Shown in pieces: positions 24,301 to 34,700 of a stretch of 64,000 nucleotides of DNA (position 1 is its first letter; each line of letters begins with the position of its first letter). Origin of the DNA: Ehretia macrophylla. Taxonomy: Eukaryota > Streptophyta > Magnoliopsida > Boraginales > Ehretiaceae. Under the pieces are notes generated by a model. It ran no database searches, was not told the DNA's origin, and saw only the letters and a program-made list of their open reading frames with translations. The stretch spans positions 51,011,417 to 51,075,416 of the forward strand of contig CM075773.1 in assembly GCA_037974665.1 (NCBI GenBank). The letters run 5' to 3'. A program made the position numbers and the translations under genes.

Positions 24301-24769
24301 GGCTGTGTTTGTTTGTCGTAAAATAACTTGTTGGCGGAAAATATTTTTCTGAAAAATATTTTTTGATATTTGGATATACAGTGAAAAATATTTTTCGATA
24401 TGATATTTTATAATATATATATATATTAACCGTGAGACTAGACGGGGGTTGGGTTGGGTTAGGGTGGGGGTGTGTGGGGTAGGAAGTAGGGTAAGGGGTG
24501 GGGGATGGAGGGGGGGGTAGGGGTTAGGTGTGGGTAGGGGGTAGGTGGGGTGGGAGTTGGGGGGCGAGTAGGGTGGGAGTGAACTTGGTAAGTTTTGGAA
24601 AATATTTTCTTCTTCCAAAGAACAAGAAAACGTTTTTCATTTTTTTAAACTAAAATTTTTCTTTGACCGGAAAATGTTTTCCGGCTTACCAAATTTTTTG
24701 TGTTACCAAATATCGAAAAATCCGAAAAATAATTTTTAGGAAAATATTTTACTGCAAACAAAAGGAGCC
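24301..24769. mobile_element. MITE copy 2 with G-rich core
   Basis: The ends GGCTGTGTTTGTTTGTCGTA and, reverse-complemented, GGCTCCTTTTGTTTGCAGTA form an imperfect terminal inverted repeat of about 25 bp. Between them lie GAAAATATTTTTC words, an (AT)n run at 24412-24428, a G-rich core at 24440-24575 with more than ten G-runs, and GACCGGAAAATGTTTTCC. No coding capacity. Target duplication is unclear. It is the sister of the split copy at 10397-23701. Confidence 0.65.
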
Positions 24770-24949
24770 TTCAACGTTGCCCAGCTCGCATGCGTCATTC
24801 TTGAAATTTTACATTTTCCAGCTTATCAAATTTTTTGTGTTACCAAACATCAAAAAATTTGAAAAATAATTTCTAGGAAAATATTTTACTGCAAACAAAG
24901 GGAGCCTTCAACGTTGCCCAGCTCACATGCATCATTCTTGAAATTTTAC
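24674..24949. repeat. Tandem duplication of MITE right end and flank
   Basis: About 138 bp (24674-24811) is repeated at about 24812-24949 with small changes. Both units run from TTTTCCGGCTTACC-type sequence through the MITE end (GCAAACAAANGGAGCC) and the flank TTCAACGTTGCCCAGCTC. The flank is included, so the duplication happened after the MITE inserted. Confidence 0.75.
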
Positions 24950-25099
24950 CCCCAACATTTTTCTTGCTTCTTTTCAATCACTTTCGTCAACAAAAGTGAA
25001 AGGACAAAAGTGACTTTAGATTTCATTTCTTCAAACCACCTGCACTGACTTAGATATAATATGGACATGTTATGAGATCTACTTATATGTGAATGAGCT

Positions 25100-25440
25100 G
25101 ATGATTAACTCGGGTGGCTTGAAAAATTACTCTTATGTAAATATAAATATGAGTTTTAAGCTTTTGTTCCTTTTCTTAAATCTGTGTTTTAACCTTTTGC
25201 TCATTTCCCATCTCTTTTTCTTTTATTTCTTGAAACTGTCTTTGCAGCTCTTGATCCTTTTCCGTATCATTTTCTTTCATTTCTTGAAAGCGTCTTTTCA
25301 ACTCTTCAGCTTCTTGAATATTAACAGGTTGAGAAGCTTTAGAAGAGCCGTATACTTGAGTTCTCATAACCTCAAACCCAAAACCTCGAACAAGTCCCGA
25401 ACGTTAAAGACCAAGAGTTTTTAAACATGCTTGTTGCTCC
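25100..25440 (-). pseudogene. Ptta/En-Spm transposase-family fragment, second copy
   Basis: The minus strand reads GLVRGFGF..., then TQVYGSSKASQPVN and a charged coiled-coil-like tail (ELKRRFQEMKEN...QRQFQEIKEK). It resembles the RGLGLGP...VYGS region 1 kb upstream, so the C-terminal part of the gene appears twice. This is the plant Transposase_24 (Ptta/En-Spm) type of CACTA accessory protein. No complete frame, intron or terminal repeat is seen. Confidence 0.45.
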
Positions 25441-25444
25441 AAGT

Positions 25445-26070
25445 TAAAAAGGTTATGGCCAGAACAACCAGAGTCCCTTTTTTTTTCTCATTAACCTTGC
25501 TCATAACACTCTCCTATAATTGAAAGGTATAATAACTTTTGTAAGATAACAATACCTATAATAAGTAATAAAATTTGAGTACATTTAATTTTGAAAATTG
25601 AATATTACTAGTATGTGTGTTGCTTCATTATTAAGTCCACTAGATTTACGTGTGTGAGTTGCTTCAAAAAATTCACTGGTCGAACAACAATTTCCATATT
25701 TCCCCATCTGCAATGAAAATTTCAAAGACATAACTTTTTCTGTCATAACTTTGTAGTTTAATTGAATTAAAGAACATCGGTTGTTTAAGGCCAATAAAAC
25801 TTTTTCTATCTCAATGCATTTTGTTGGACTCTCTTTTTGAGTTGCAACTTTCTACAATATCATTACCAACTTCAGGTGATATCTCAAGTGGTGATGTTTG
25901 AAATAGTATACAAGACATTCAGCTAAGAAGATATCCTTTTTTAGATGAAAAACAAATTAAAATCAGATAGAACCACCAACTCATCATTTTAAGTTAGATC
26001 ATGCAAAAGCAATGTAATTTCAGTACTATATAAAATGTATGCAGGATCACAACACACATATATTTCATAC
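25445..26070. other. Non-coding spacer between the two Ptta fragments
   Basis: AT-rich sequence in which I see no gene, terminal repeat or tandem array. It may be intron or untranslated remains of the degraded CACTA gene on either side. Confidence 0.4.
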
Positions 26071-26074
26071 ACAA

Positions 26075-26500
26075 TCACTTCACAGAGTTATTACCTGACT
26101 GCAAGGTAGAAGAACTTGACTTTTCTGAGCAGCTAAGAGAGCATGCATCATATCTCTTTGTTCCGCAATCCCAACTTGATGATACTTTTTGATCTCTTTT
26201 AATTCCTCTTGAAAATCTATATTTATTTATTTTTAACTCTTTCAATGCCTCTTGAGCAACTATATTTGTCATCTTTAACTCTCCTACTTCTGCTTCCAAT
26301 GTTTCTTGCATAGTTGAGGAATATGCCTTAGAGCCATAGACCATCATTGTTGTAGGTCCCAATCCAAGACCTCTGGCCCGTCCAAGGCGTTCTTCTCCCC
26401 TTACTTTTCTGATTATCTCTCGTTGTAAATCAGGGTTTTTCTCACTTCCTTCAAATTCTAAAGCCCTTTCCTCTAAAATTGTTTTACACTTGTCCAAGAA
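26075..26500 (-). pseudogene. Ptta/En-Spm (CACTA) transposase-family exon
   Basis: The minus strand holds DKCKTILEERALEFEG..., RKVRGEERLGRARGLGLGP, MMVYGSKAY, then a coiled-coil-like stretch. The RGLGLGP-VYGS pattern is typical of plant Ptta/En-Spm proteins encoded by CACTA transposons. Upstream on the same strand, 27150-27240 reads THTRKDGYVDD, the residues usually just before this part. The 0.6 kb between them is filled by a palindrome, so it is either an insertion or an intron holding one. The frame continues past the conserved part without clear homology. No intact gene. Confidence 0.6.
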
Positions 26501-26514
26501 ATATAGATTAAAAA

Positions 26515-27070
26515 AAGAAAAAATTGCACATTTAGTCCTATATTTTTTAAAAAGTGTTAATTTCGTCCTTATTGTTTCCCTAAAAGTTTTCATTTCATCC
26601 CTATTGTTTAAAATTTCTCAATTTCGTTCTTTTAATTTTCAAAAAATTTCAATTTTGTCCCTTTTATTTTCAAAATGTTTCAACTTCTTCCTTATTAGTT
26701 TTCTAAAAGTTTTAATTTCGTCCCTATTATTTTTCTAAAGTTTCAAATTCGTCCCTATTATTCAAGAACTAAATTAAATTTTTGGAGAAATAATAGGGAC
26801 GGATTAGAATTTTTCAGAAAATAATAGGGACTAAATTGACTAATTTTGAACAATAAGGACGAATTTGAAACTTTAAAAAAATAATAAGGACAAAATTAAA
26901 ACTGTTTAAAAATCATAAGGACGAAATTAAAACTTTTTTTAGAAACAATAGAGACGTAATTGAAACTTTGTTTTAGAAATAATAGAGATAAAATTGAGAA
27001 ATTTTAAACAATAAGAATAAAATTGAAACTTTTTTGAAACAATAGAAACTAAATGAGACATTTTCCTTAA
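26515..27070. repeat. Large palindrome made of ~32-bp units
   Basis: The left arm (26515-26770) is about six to seven imperfect ~32-bp units carrying TTTCGTCCCTATTATTTT. The right arm (26790-27070) carries the complement, AATAATAGGGACGAAATT. RNA from it would form a hairpin of roughly 250 bp per arm. No coding sequence. It lies inside the Ptta gene remnant. Confidence 0.75.
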
Positions 27071-27149
27071 AAAAATTATTAAAACAACCCTATAACAAAA
27101 ATTGGAAACTAGGGCAATAATCATAGTTAAAATTACCAAAACAACATCT

Positions 27150-27240
27150 ACATCATCATCCACATATCCATCTTTCCTTGTGTGCGTGAGTCGATAAAAG
27201 TCGACTCCATGAACTTTAGTAGTTTTTTTGTTCGACAAGT
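27150..27240 (-). pseudogene. Ptta exon fragment (THTRKDG motif)
   Basis: The minus strand reads KVHGVDFYRLTHTRKDGYVD. THTRKDG is a signature of plant Ptta/En-Spm proteins and normally continues into the sequence found at 26500. The palindrome separates the two. A GAT/GTAGAT donor-like site follows the motif, so an intron is possible. Confidence 0.5.
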
Positions 27241-27299
27241 AATCATTTCATTCTAACTAACTAAAAATGTAATGTACAAAAGTTCTTTTACATCATTCT

Positions 27300-28395
27300 A
27301 AACGTAATTGCCAACGTGAACAAAAATTTATATTAATTTGCTAAGTTATCCACATATTTACTATTAACATAGATTTTGTCTCTAACATCAGCAAAAATAT
27401 CCATGATGAATTGATCCTCCGTTTTAGTGTCATTGCCATGTAGTCGATTGTTGCGTTCCCTCCAAATGTGGTAAACAATCGCACAAAAGGAAGCTTTCAC
27501 AATGTCAGTCTTGAGACTATTCTTCAATTTATTGATACGGTGGATTATCACCTCTAATTATACATTGAGACTACGCATCCTATACAACTCAGTAAAGTGT
27601 TCCCAATTTTTTTTGGAAAAAGAGCAATCAAAGTATAGGTGGTCTCGACTTTCCATCCCCAAATCACAAGACTCATAGTTTGCATTGTCAATTACTCCCC
27701 AGTTGAGTAACCTCTGTTTGGTTGGGCTACGGTTAAGACACATAAGCCAAGAACAGAAAGCATGTTTTGGAATCATACACTTATTCCAAACAGTAGATGC
27801 CTAATTAACCTTATCTTTTTTCTCCCTAATGTAATCCCAAGTTGTGTTAAAGGAGAAATTACCCTTGCCATTAGCGTACCAACCAATTTGGTTGTCTCTA
27901 TCAGCAGGTCTTATAGCTAGAGTCCATAAGATGTTGCACAAAGAGAAGACCAGGGGGCCAATGCCACTGGTTCTAAGAAATGAATTGATCCATTCTTGTG
28001 TTGATAAATTCATTTAGAATGGAAAAATTGTTCAACTCAGCAAACTGCACATGGTTACCCATTGGAAGCCAAGGGTCCCAATAAAGCATTGTTTTCTTAC
28101 CATTCGAGACTCTATGTCTAATCAACTTGCTTGCAACTACTCGACATTTAAGTATATTCCTCCACGTCCATGTCGCATTGGCAGGAATATCAATACTCCA
28201 AATACTAAGTTGATTAAGAAGCCCTCAGTTAACCTAATAGCCCTACAAAGAATGTTAATCAATGTAGGTATGCCAGAATTGTTTAAGGAGAGCAACTCGA
28301 TTGATTTCTTGAATGCATTGAATACCCAATCCTCCTTCCCTTTTAGGCTTCGTTAGCTCCGTCCACGCCACTTTAGCACCTTTAGCGTTAGCACT
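27300..28395 (-). pseudogene. LINE ORF2 C-terminal remnant (RT thumb to zf-RVT)
   Basis: On the minus strand from about 28390: AKVAWTELTKPKREGGLGI and NRVALLKQFW (end of the reverse transcriptase part), then TWTWRNILKCR, KLIRHRVSNGKKTMLYWDPW, GKGNFSFNTTWDYI, and a zinc-binding RT-associated domain (VWNKCMIPKHAFCSWL, C and H residues in ESCDLGMESRDHLYFDCSFS). Last comes AFCAIVYHIWRERNNRLHG. This order is typical of plant L1-type LINEs, which copy themselves by target-primed reverse transcription. Stops and frame changes break it (for example near 27800 and 27556), and the N-terminal endonuclease and RT core are absent. It is 5'-truncated, as LINE copies often are. Confidence 0.8.
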
Positions 28396-28493
28396 TCAGT
28401 AGTTAATTCTTATTAAGATAATCAAATTCTATTACGGTTCTCCGAAATTGACAAAGCAAGACAAATTAGATAGATGCACACTGTGGTGATCCC

Positions 28494-28536
28494 ATCCCAC
28501 ATCGGAAGGCTTGGAGCTGGGCCAACTGAATATATA
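28494..28536 (+). promoter_or_regulatory. snRNA-type promoter motifs in TRIM LTR1
   Basis: ATCCCACATCG at 28494-28504 is a perfect match to the plant snRNA upstream element (RTCCCACATCG). TATATA starts at 28531, leaving 26 nt between them, the spacing seen in Pol III-type U6 genes. LTR2 repeats it at 28832-28842 and 28869. A TTTT at 28563 would stop Pol III almost at once, which argues against a long Pol III transcript. Confidence 0.5.
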
Positions 28537-28748
28537 GAGATGTCTCGTATATTCGTGCAAGCGCCTTTTCTAGTGTGGGGTTCCACCTGGGAAGGGACAA
28601 AACCGTGAGGAGTATGGGCTCCAAAGCGGACAATACTTGCATAGTGCGCTTCCGGGCCCACTCGCCATGGCCTCGGTGCTCGCTTGGGCCCTAAGTCCAG
28701 GGAGTATCCTGCAGGCGTGGGGGTGTTGGTTTCGGGGCGTTACAAAAT

Positions 28749-28760
28749 TGGTATCAGAGC
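28749..28760 (+). promoter_or_regulatory. Primer binding site, TRIM
   Basis: TGGTATCAGAGC begins four bases after LTR1 ends and is complementary to initiator tRNA-Met. Confidence 0.9.
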
Positions 28761-28956
28761 CGACCTTCCTTTGCACTAGTGGCCCGCAAGGGCGCTGGGC
28801 CTCCTTAATGGGGGGCGGATGTGGTGATCCCATCCCACATCGGAAGGCTTGGAGCTGGGCCAACTGAATATATAGAGATGTCTCGTATATTCGTGCAGGC
28901 GTCTTTTCTAGTGTGGGGTTCTACCTGGGAAGGGACAAAACCGTGAGGAGTATGGG

Positions 28957-31415
28957 TGTGACACCCGAGAATTTTACCATAAAAATCTATTTATACCTGT
29001 TGTATACCTATGTGCGCATTTCTACGTGCATCATCTTTCTTGCTTAATTGTTTTTATTAGGGGTTACTATTCATAATATTTTTGACTGTTTCAAAAGTTT
29101 GATTTTAAATTTTTCCTAGGCCATATGACATTTAAAAGGAACCGAGAAATTTTCGTTTGAACTTTCGAGCTTAGGAGTGTGCGTTTGAAAAATATTTTCC
29201 GTGACCTTTGAATAGTGTTACGTTGGAATAGTGCTAGTCTCAACTAAAAACATTTGTAATTGCAATTAGCCTTAGTTGATCAAGATTTGAGACTACTTAG
29301 CTTAGATTATTAATTATGCACAATATATAAAATAACCAACTCATGAAATTAAAAGCCATAACACATATTAGTCATCAAAACAAAAGCAAAAATGCCCTCT
29401 ATGTCCTCATGCTTGGCCGACCCACTCAAGGGAAAAAAGGGAGAAAATTGCTTCAACATTCTTGCACCTTGAGCTCCTAGCTTGATCTTGGGAGGGTTTT
29501 GAGCAACCTAGGGTCTTCAACAAGCTTCATTGTCTTCAAAAATTGTGAGGGAGATGCATTTCATGGTTTTTAAAGTTTATGCTCTTATGTTGAATTTTAT
29601 TGATTTGTTGTTTATAGCTATAGAACTTGTTATAAATGCTTTCTATGAGTTATTTGATGCCTATAGAGTTAACTTTTGAGGTTTGATAACAAAGTTAATG
29701 GTTGAATGTAGATATTGATCAAAGAGATGATGAATAGTGCCTAGAATTAGGGTTTTGAGAAAATTGCTAATTGGCTTAAATTGATGCTTCAATTAGGTGC
29801 TCTAGACCCTAGTGAAGTTAGTTGAAAACCCCGTGAGGTTGAATCACTTGAAACCGAACTAAATTGCATAAATAGCCGACTTTAAAAAGGGGACTTTTCC
29901 CGTTAAGCAATCTGGGCAAGTTTGGGCATTGATTCGGGTATCCTTGAGCTAAGGAAGCACCTTTGGTGCTTTCGTTTCGCAAAAATGGGGTTCGATTAGT
30001 ATAGTTGTAGTTCAAACCCGTTCGGGGCCTTCCTGAACTTTTGCTTTAAAAATGAGTTTTGATGACTTTAAAAGGTACCTTTGAGCTTAATTAAGAATAT
30101 AGAAAGACTAGGGTATGATTGGGAATCTCGAACCATGCTTAGGAGAAAGAAAACTCGGTTAAAGAAAGGGAAAAAAGTAGTTTTGGCTATATTTGATGCA
30201 ATTGACACTTGTATTTAAGTTATCTTGTATTGTATTGAATATTTAGGATATAATTAAGCTATTTGAGTAGATTGTGGGAAATTAATTGTGTTGATTACTT
30301 CTTTTGGAATCTTTAAGTTAATTTCATGCTAATGTGAATTTATATCGTGCATATATATGAGGGCGGCCTACTTTGTCGTCCCTCATACGTGTTATGTGAT
30401 TTCTTGAATGCTTGTATCTTGTCTTGGGGTTGCGCAACCTTTTCGGGCATGGGAGGATCGAGAAACAAGGGCAGCGTTGGGCTTGCCGTGGTCCATCGGC
30501 TACCATGGTGCCTATTTCCTTTCTTGCTAAGGCATACTCCACTACCCCAGAGGTGTGGTTCACCTGCTGAGCATGGACCTACCTCGGGAGAAAGAGTCGT
30601 AGGATCGGGATACATTCGGAGTATCCCAATTGTTGGTGTTTGGGGTTTACCGGCATGTTCGTGATGCTCGTGGTTCGTGGCTCGAGATTGAAGACTTGGA
30701 AGTGGAACCGTATCCTTTTTAAAGTGATTAATTGATTGGCTTATTGTCTTGTTGGTTTAAGTGGATTATATATGTTTTCTTGTGTTTGCATATCATATTG
30801 CACGTTGGCATGTTGCATCACCTCCCGCGCTGGGCAACTTTGTTGCTCACTCCTCATTTGAAATGTTTCAAGAGAAGCTGAGGTGAATCCCAACTGTTAG
30901 AAGTAGAAGAAGAAGAAGAAGTTCACGTAGATCAGAATCCGTGACTTTGTGTGCTGAGGTGGATTTTATGTGCTATTTGCGTGGAGTTCTTGTTAATATT
31001 GTATTTTGAGACCTTGGGGTTTTGTGTATATGTTTAGTAATTGTGGACTAGAATGTTAAAGAAAGTTGTTGGTTTGTAATAATGGATTCTAGACTTTAAT
31101 TTCTCTTGCATGCTTGGAGTGTATATTGATCTACATATGGAACTTAGAACTTATGTTGTATTTAACTACTTATGGCTTAACCCAACTTATCTCGCATGCT
31201 TGTGTGCTTAAGTAGAATGTTGTTGCTCCAAGTCTCGGATGGCCTTGTGATTGTGTTTTGGCTTCAGAGATATTAGTAGATGAGTTGTTGTTTTTAGTTC
31301 AAATGTCTTGAGTGAATGTTTATAGGTAACCATTTTGTCCTTGGTACAGAGGAGACTCTGTCCGAGTGACGTGTACGAGCCTGACTTAGCATGGGGTTGG
31401 GTTCGGGGCGTTACA
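28957..31415 (+). mobile_element. Element B 5' LTR
   Basis: It starts TGTGACACCCGAG and ends GGGCGTTACA. A weak donor-like ATT/GTGAGG is at 29545. The GC-richer block 30424-30660 is shared with solo LTR F and contains the palindrome GGTTGCGCAACC (30428-30439). The hairpin GGGCAAC-ttt-GTTGCTC is at 30832-30848, followed by a TTTCAAG where the 3' LTR has TTTCAGG. Several open frames occur in the GC-rich block on both strands and look non-coding. Confidence 0.92.
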
Positions 31416-31422
31416 CTTTAGA

Positions 31423-31434
31423 TGGTATCAGAGC
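31423..31434 (+). promoter_or_regulatory. Primer binding site, element B
   Basis: TGGTATCAGAGC lies seven bases after the LTR end and is complementary to initiator tRNA-Met. Confidence 0.9.
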
Positions 31435-31728
31435 TACTAGAATGTTTGAAGCCGGGTTAAATTCCTTGGCATGTGGGTAGTGGTCTATATGTGGAAGTGA
31501 ATTATGTGAATATATGATTATTTGATTGTTTAAGTACTTAGATAAAAGACAAGCTAGCATAAAAAGGAATGATAAAGCATGACATGATGAGAATATGAAA
31601 AGTTAGTGTTAAATGTTGTTAAGTGTTTTATGTGCTTCTTATGTGAGTAAAATGTTTGAAAATGATGTGGACATTATCTTTGCATAGTTTATTTGCCTAT
31701 TATAATATGATGTTCTTCTAGCATTGTA

Positions 31729-34700
31729 ATGAGGAGACGGGGTAGCCCAGGGAGAGAGCCGGAGGAAGCTCTCAGACAGGATGTACCGGGACAAGGTGTT
31801 GGGGCAGCCGGGGATGTACCACAGGGTCAGGAACCAAGTAATGCCCAGATTTTAGCCACAATGGCCACCACAATGAATACCATAGCTCAGTTTGTGGTTC
31901 AGCAGGGTACAACAGGTGTCGGTAGGGGTAATTAGGCTGCCAGGGCAGAGGGCAGTGGTACTACAGGAGGTAACTTGTTTGATAAATTCCTGCATCATGG
32001 AGCATATAGTTTTCATGGCGTGCCTGATGATATGAAAGCAGAGATGTGGCTGAGTAAGTTCGAGAAAGTTGCTGCGATACTTGAGTGCGACGATGAAAGA
32101 AAGATCACCTATGCTGCCTTTTTAATGGAGGGTGATGCCGAGGCTTGGTGGCGCACTATTAGAGAGAAATGGGATGCCGAGAGGGTTCAGCATGTATGGG
32201 CTGACTTTGTTCTTGAGTTTCGAGATAAATATGTATCGGTTGTAGCCCGTGAGAGATATCAGGATGAATTTATAGCTTTGAAACAGGGGAACATGATTGT
32301 AGACCAGTATGAGGCTACCTTTACGAGACTATCTCGATATGTGCCCGCTTTAGTTCAGCTGGAGGATGTGAAGATCCAGAGATTTATTACAGGGTTGAGG
32401 AGTGACATCATGCTTAACTTGTCTTCGCAAGATTACCCGAACTATGCTGCAGTAGTCAGGGCTGCATCGAGATATGAGAAATATAAGGCAGATGTGTTAG
32501 CTCAGTCTAGTCAGTCAAGCAAACGTCAGTTTCAGTCTCAGAGTCAGGGTTATCAAAGGCAATATCAGCAGCCTATTCAGACTCAGCAGCCTAGGCAGAC
32601 CCAGAGCTATCCAGGACCAGTTCAGGTACAGTCATAGCCGAGGCCAGCTCAGAGCGAGCCACAGAGGCAGTGGCAGACCTGACCCGGGACTGCCAGATCT
32701 CAGCTGGGAGGTTCTTCCACATCTACTTATAGGGCCCCTACAGGAGGAGCTGCTACTAGGAAGAATTTACAGTGTACTCATTGCAACCGTAAGGGTCACA
32801 CAGAGGCTGAGTATTGGAGGAAATTGGGCCGTTGCACAGGTTGTGGCAATGATCAGCACAGAGTTAGAGATTGTCCCAAGTTTAAATTTGGTCAGGGTCA
32901 GACTTCAGGCCAGGGTGCCCAGACTAGAGCTTCAGGAGCAGCTACTGTACCGCGAGGTCAGGCACAGGTATTTGCACTCGACCAGGAGGAGCTTCCAGAG
33001 ATGACAGTGGTGGTGGAAGGTACTTTTCTTATTAATAGTCAACCGGTAGTAGTTTTGATTGACACCGGGGCTACACATTCATTCATTACTCCTACATGTA
33101 CACAGTCTGCTACATTAAAAGTTGATAAACTGCCGTATGTGATTGAAGTAGGTAATCCTATGGGTACTAAATTTGTTACGGAGTCAGTGTGTAAAGATTG
33201 TAATATTTGCATTGAGGGTTGCATGTATCCTATTGATTTGATAATTATGCCATTTCGGGACTTTGAAGTTATCTTAGGGATGGATTGGTTGAGGCGATAT
33301 TATGCATGTTTGGACTGTAGGAGGAAAGTTTTAACTTTAGAAGTACCTAACCAACCTGTTATTAAAGTAACTGGGAGTCGAAAGTCTATTGGGACTCATA
33401 TCATATCTTCCATTAAAACTACTAAAATGCTGAGTAAAGGTTATGATGCATACTTAACTTATTTAATTAATCAGCCTGGAGATAAATTGAAATTGAATGA
33501 AGTACCTGTTATAAAAGAGTTTCTGGGGTTTTTTCCTGAGGAGTTGCCTGGGTTACCACTTGATAGGGAGATTGAGTTTATGATCGACCTGTTGCCGGGA
33601 ACTAGTCCTATCTCGAGAACCCCGTATAGAATGTCTCCCCCTGAGTTACAAGAATTGAAAATTCAGCTACAGGGTTTGCTTGAGAAAGGTTTTATTCAGC
33701 CTAGTTCATCACTGTGGGGTTCTCCCGTGTTATTTGTGAAAAAGAAAGACGGTACTCTGCGTTTGTGCATTGACTATCAAGGTCTTAATCAGGTAACGGT
33801 GAAAAATAAATATCCTTTGCCCTTAATTGAGGAGTTGTTTGATCAGCTACAGGGTGCTGTGGTGTTTTCGAAATTTGATTTGAGACAGGGTTATTATCAG
33901 TTGAGGATCCGGAAAGAGGATGTACCTAAGACTGCATTTAGAACCAGGTACGGCCATTATGAGTTTGTTGTTCTACCATTTGGTTTGACAAATGCTCCAG
34001 CCGCTTTTATGGATTTGATGCAGAGAGTATTTCGACCCTATCTTGATCAGTTTGTTGTGATTTTTATTGATGATATATTAGTATACTCTAAGTCTGAGTC
34101 AGAGCATGAAGAGCATTTGAGAATTGTACTTCAAACCCTGCAAGAACACAAATTGTTTGCCAAATTTAGCAAATGCGAATTCTGGTTGAAACAGGTTGCC
34201 TTTTTAGGTCATATCATTTCACAAGAGGGAATATCCGTTGATCCTGCTAAAATTGAGGTGGTTATGTCGTGGAAGAGACTTGAAACTGTCACGGAAGTCC
34301 GTAGTTTCTTGGGACTAGCGGGCTATTATAGGCGATTTGTTAAAGATTTTTCAAAGATTGCAGGACCTTTGACTACTTTAACTCAGAAGAAAACTGTGTT
34401 TAATTGGGATGATAAATGTGAAGCCAGTTTCCAGGAGTTGAAAAAGAGACTTACCACTGCACCTATCCTTGCCTTGCCTGAGGGGACTGAAAACTTGGTG
34501 ATTTACAGTGACGCTTCGAAAGAAGGCTTGGGTTGTGTTCTTATGCAAAATGGTAAGGTGATAGCATATGCCTCTAGGAAATTGAAACCCTATGAACTCA
34601 ATTATCCTACACATGATTTGGAGCTTGCAGCTGTTGTATTTGCTTTGAAGAAATGGCGTCATTATTTGTAGGGTAACAAATTTGAAATATTTACTGACCA

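Noticed and set aside
24238..24618. Proline-rich 126-codon minus frame
   Set aside because: Translation of the G-rich MITE core.
28482..28744. 5S rRNA gene
   Set aside because: Only short words match (GATCCCATC, CCTGGGAAG); spacing differs and the unit is an LTR with primer site and tract.
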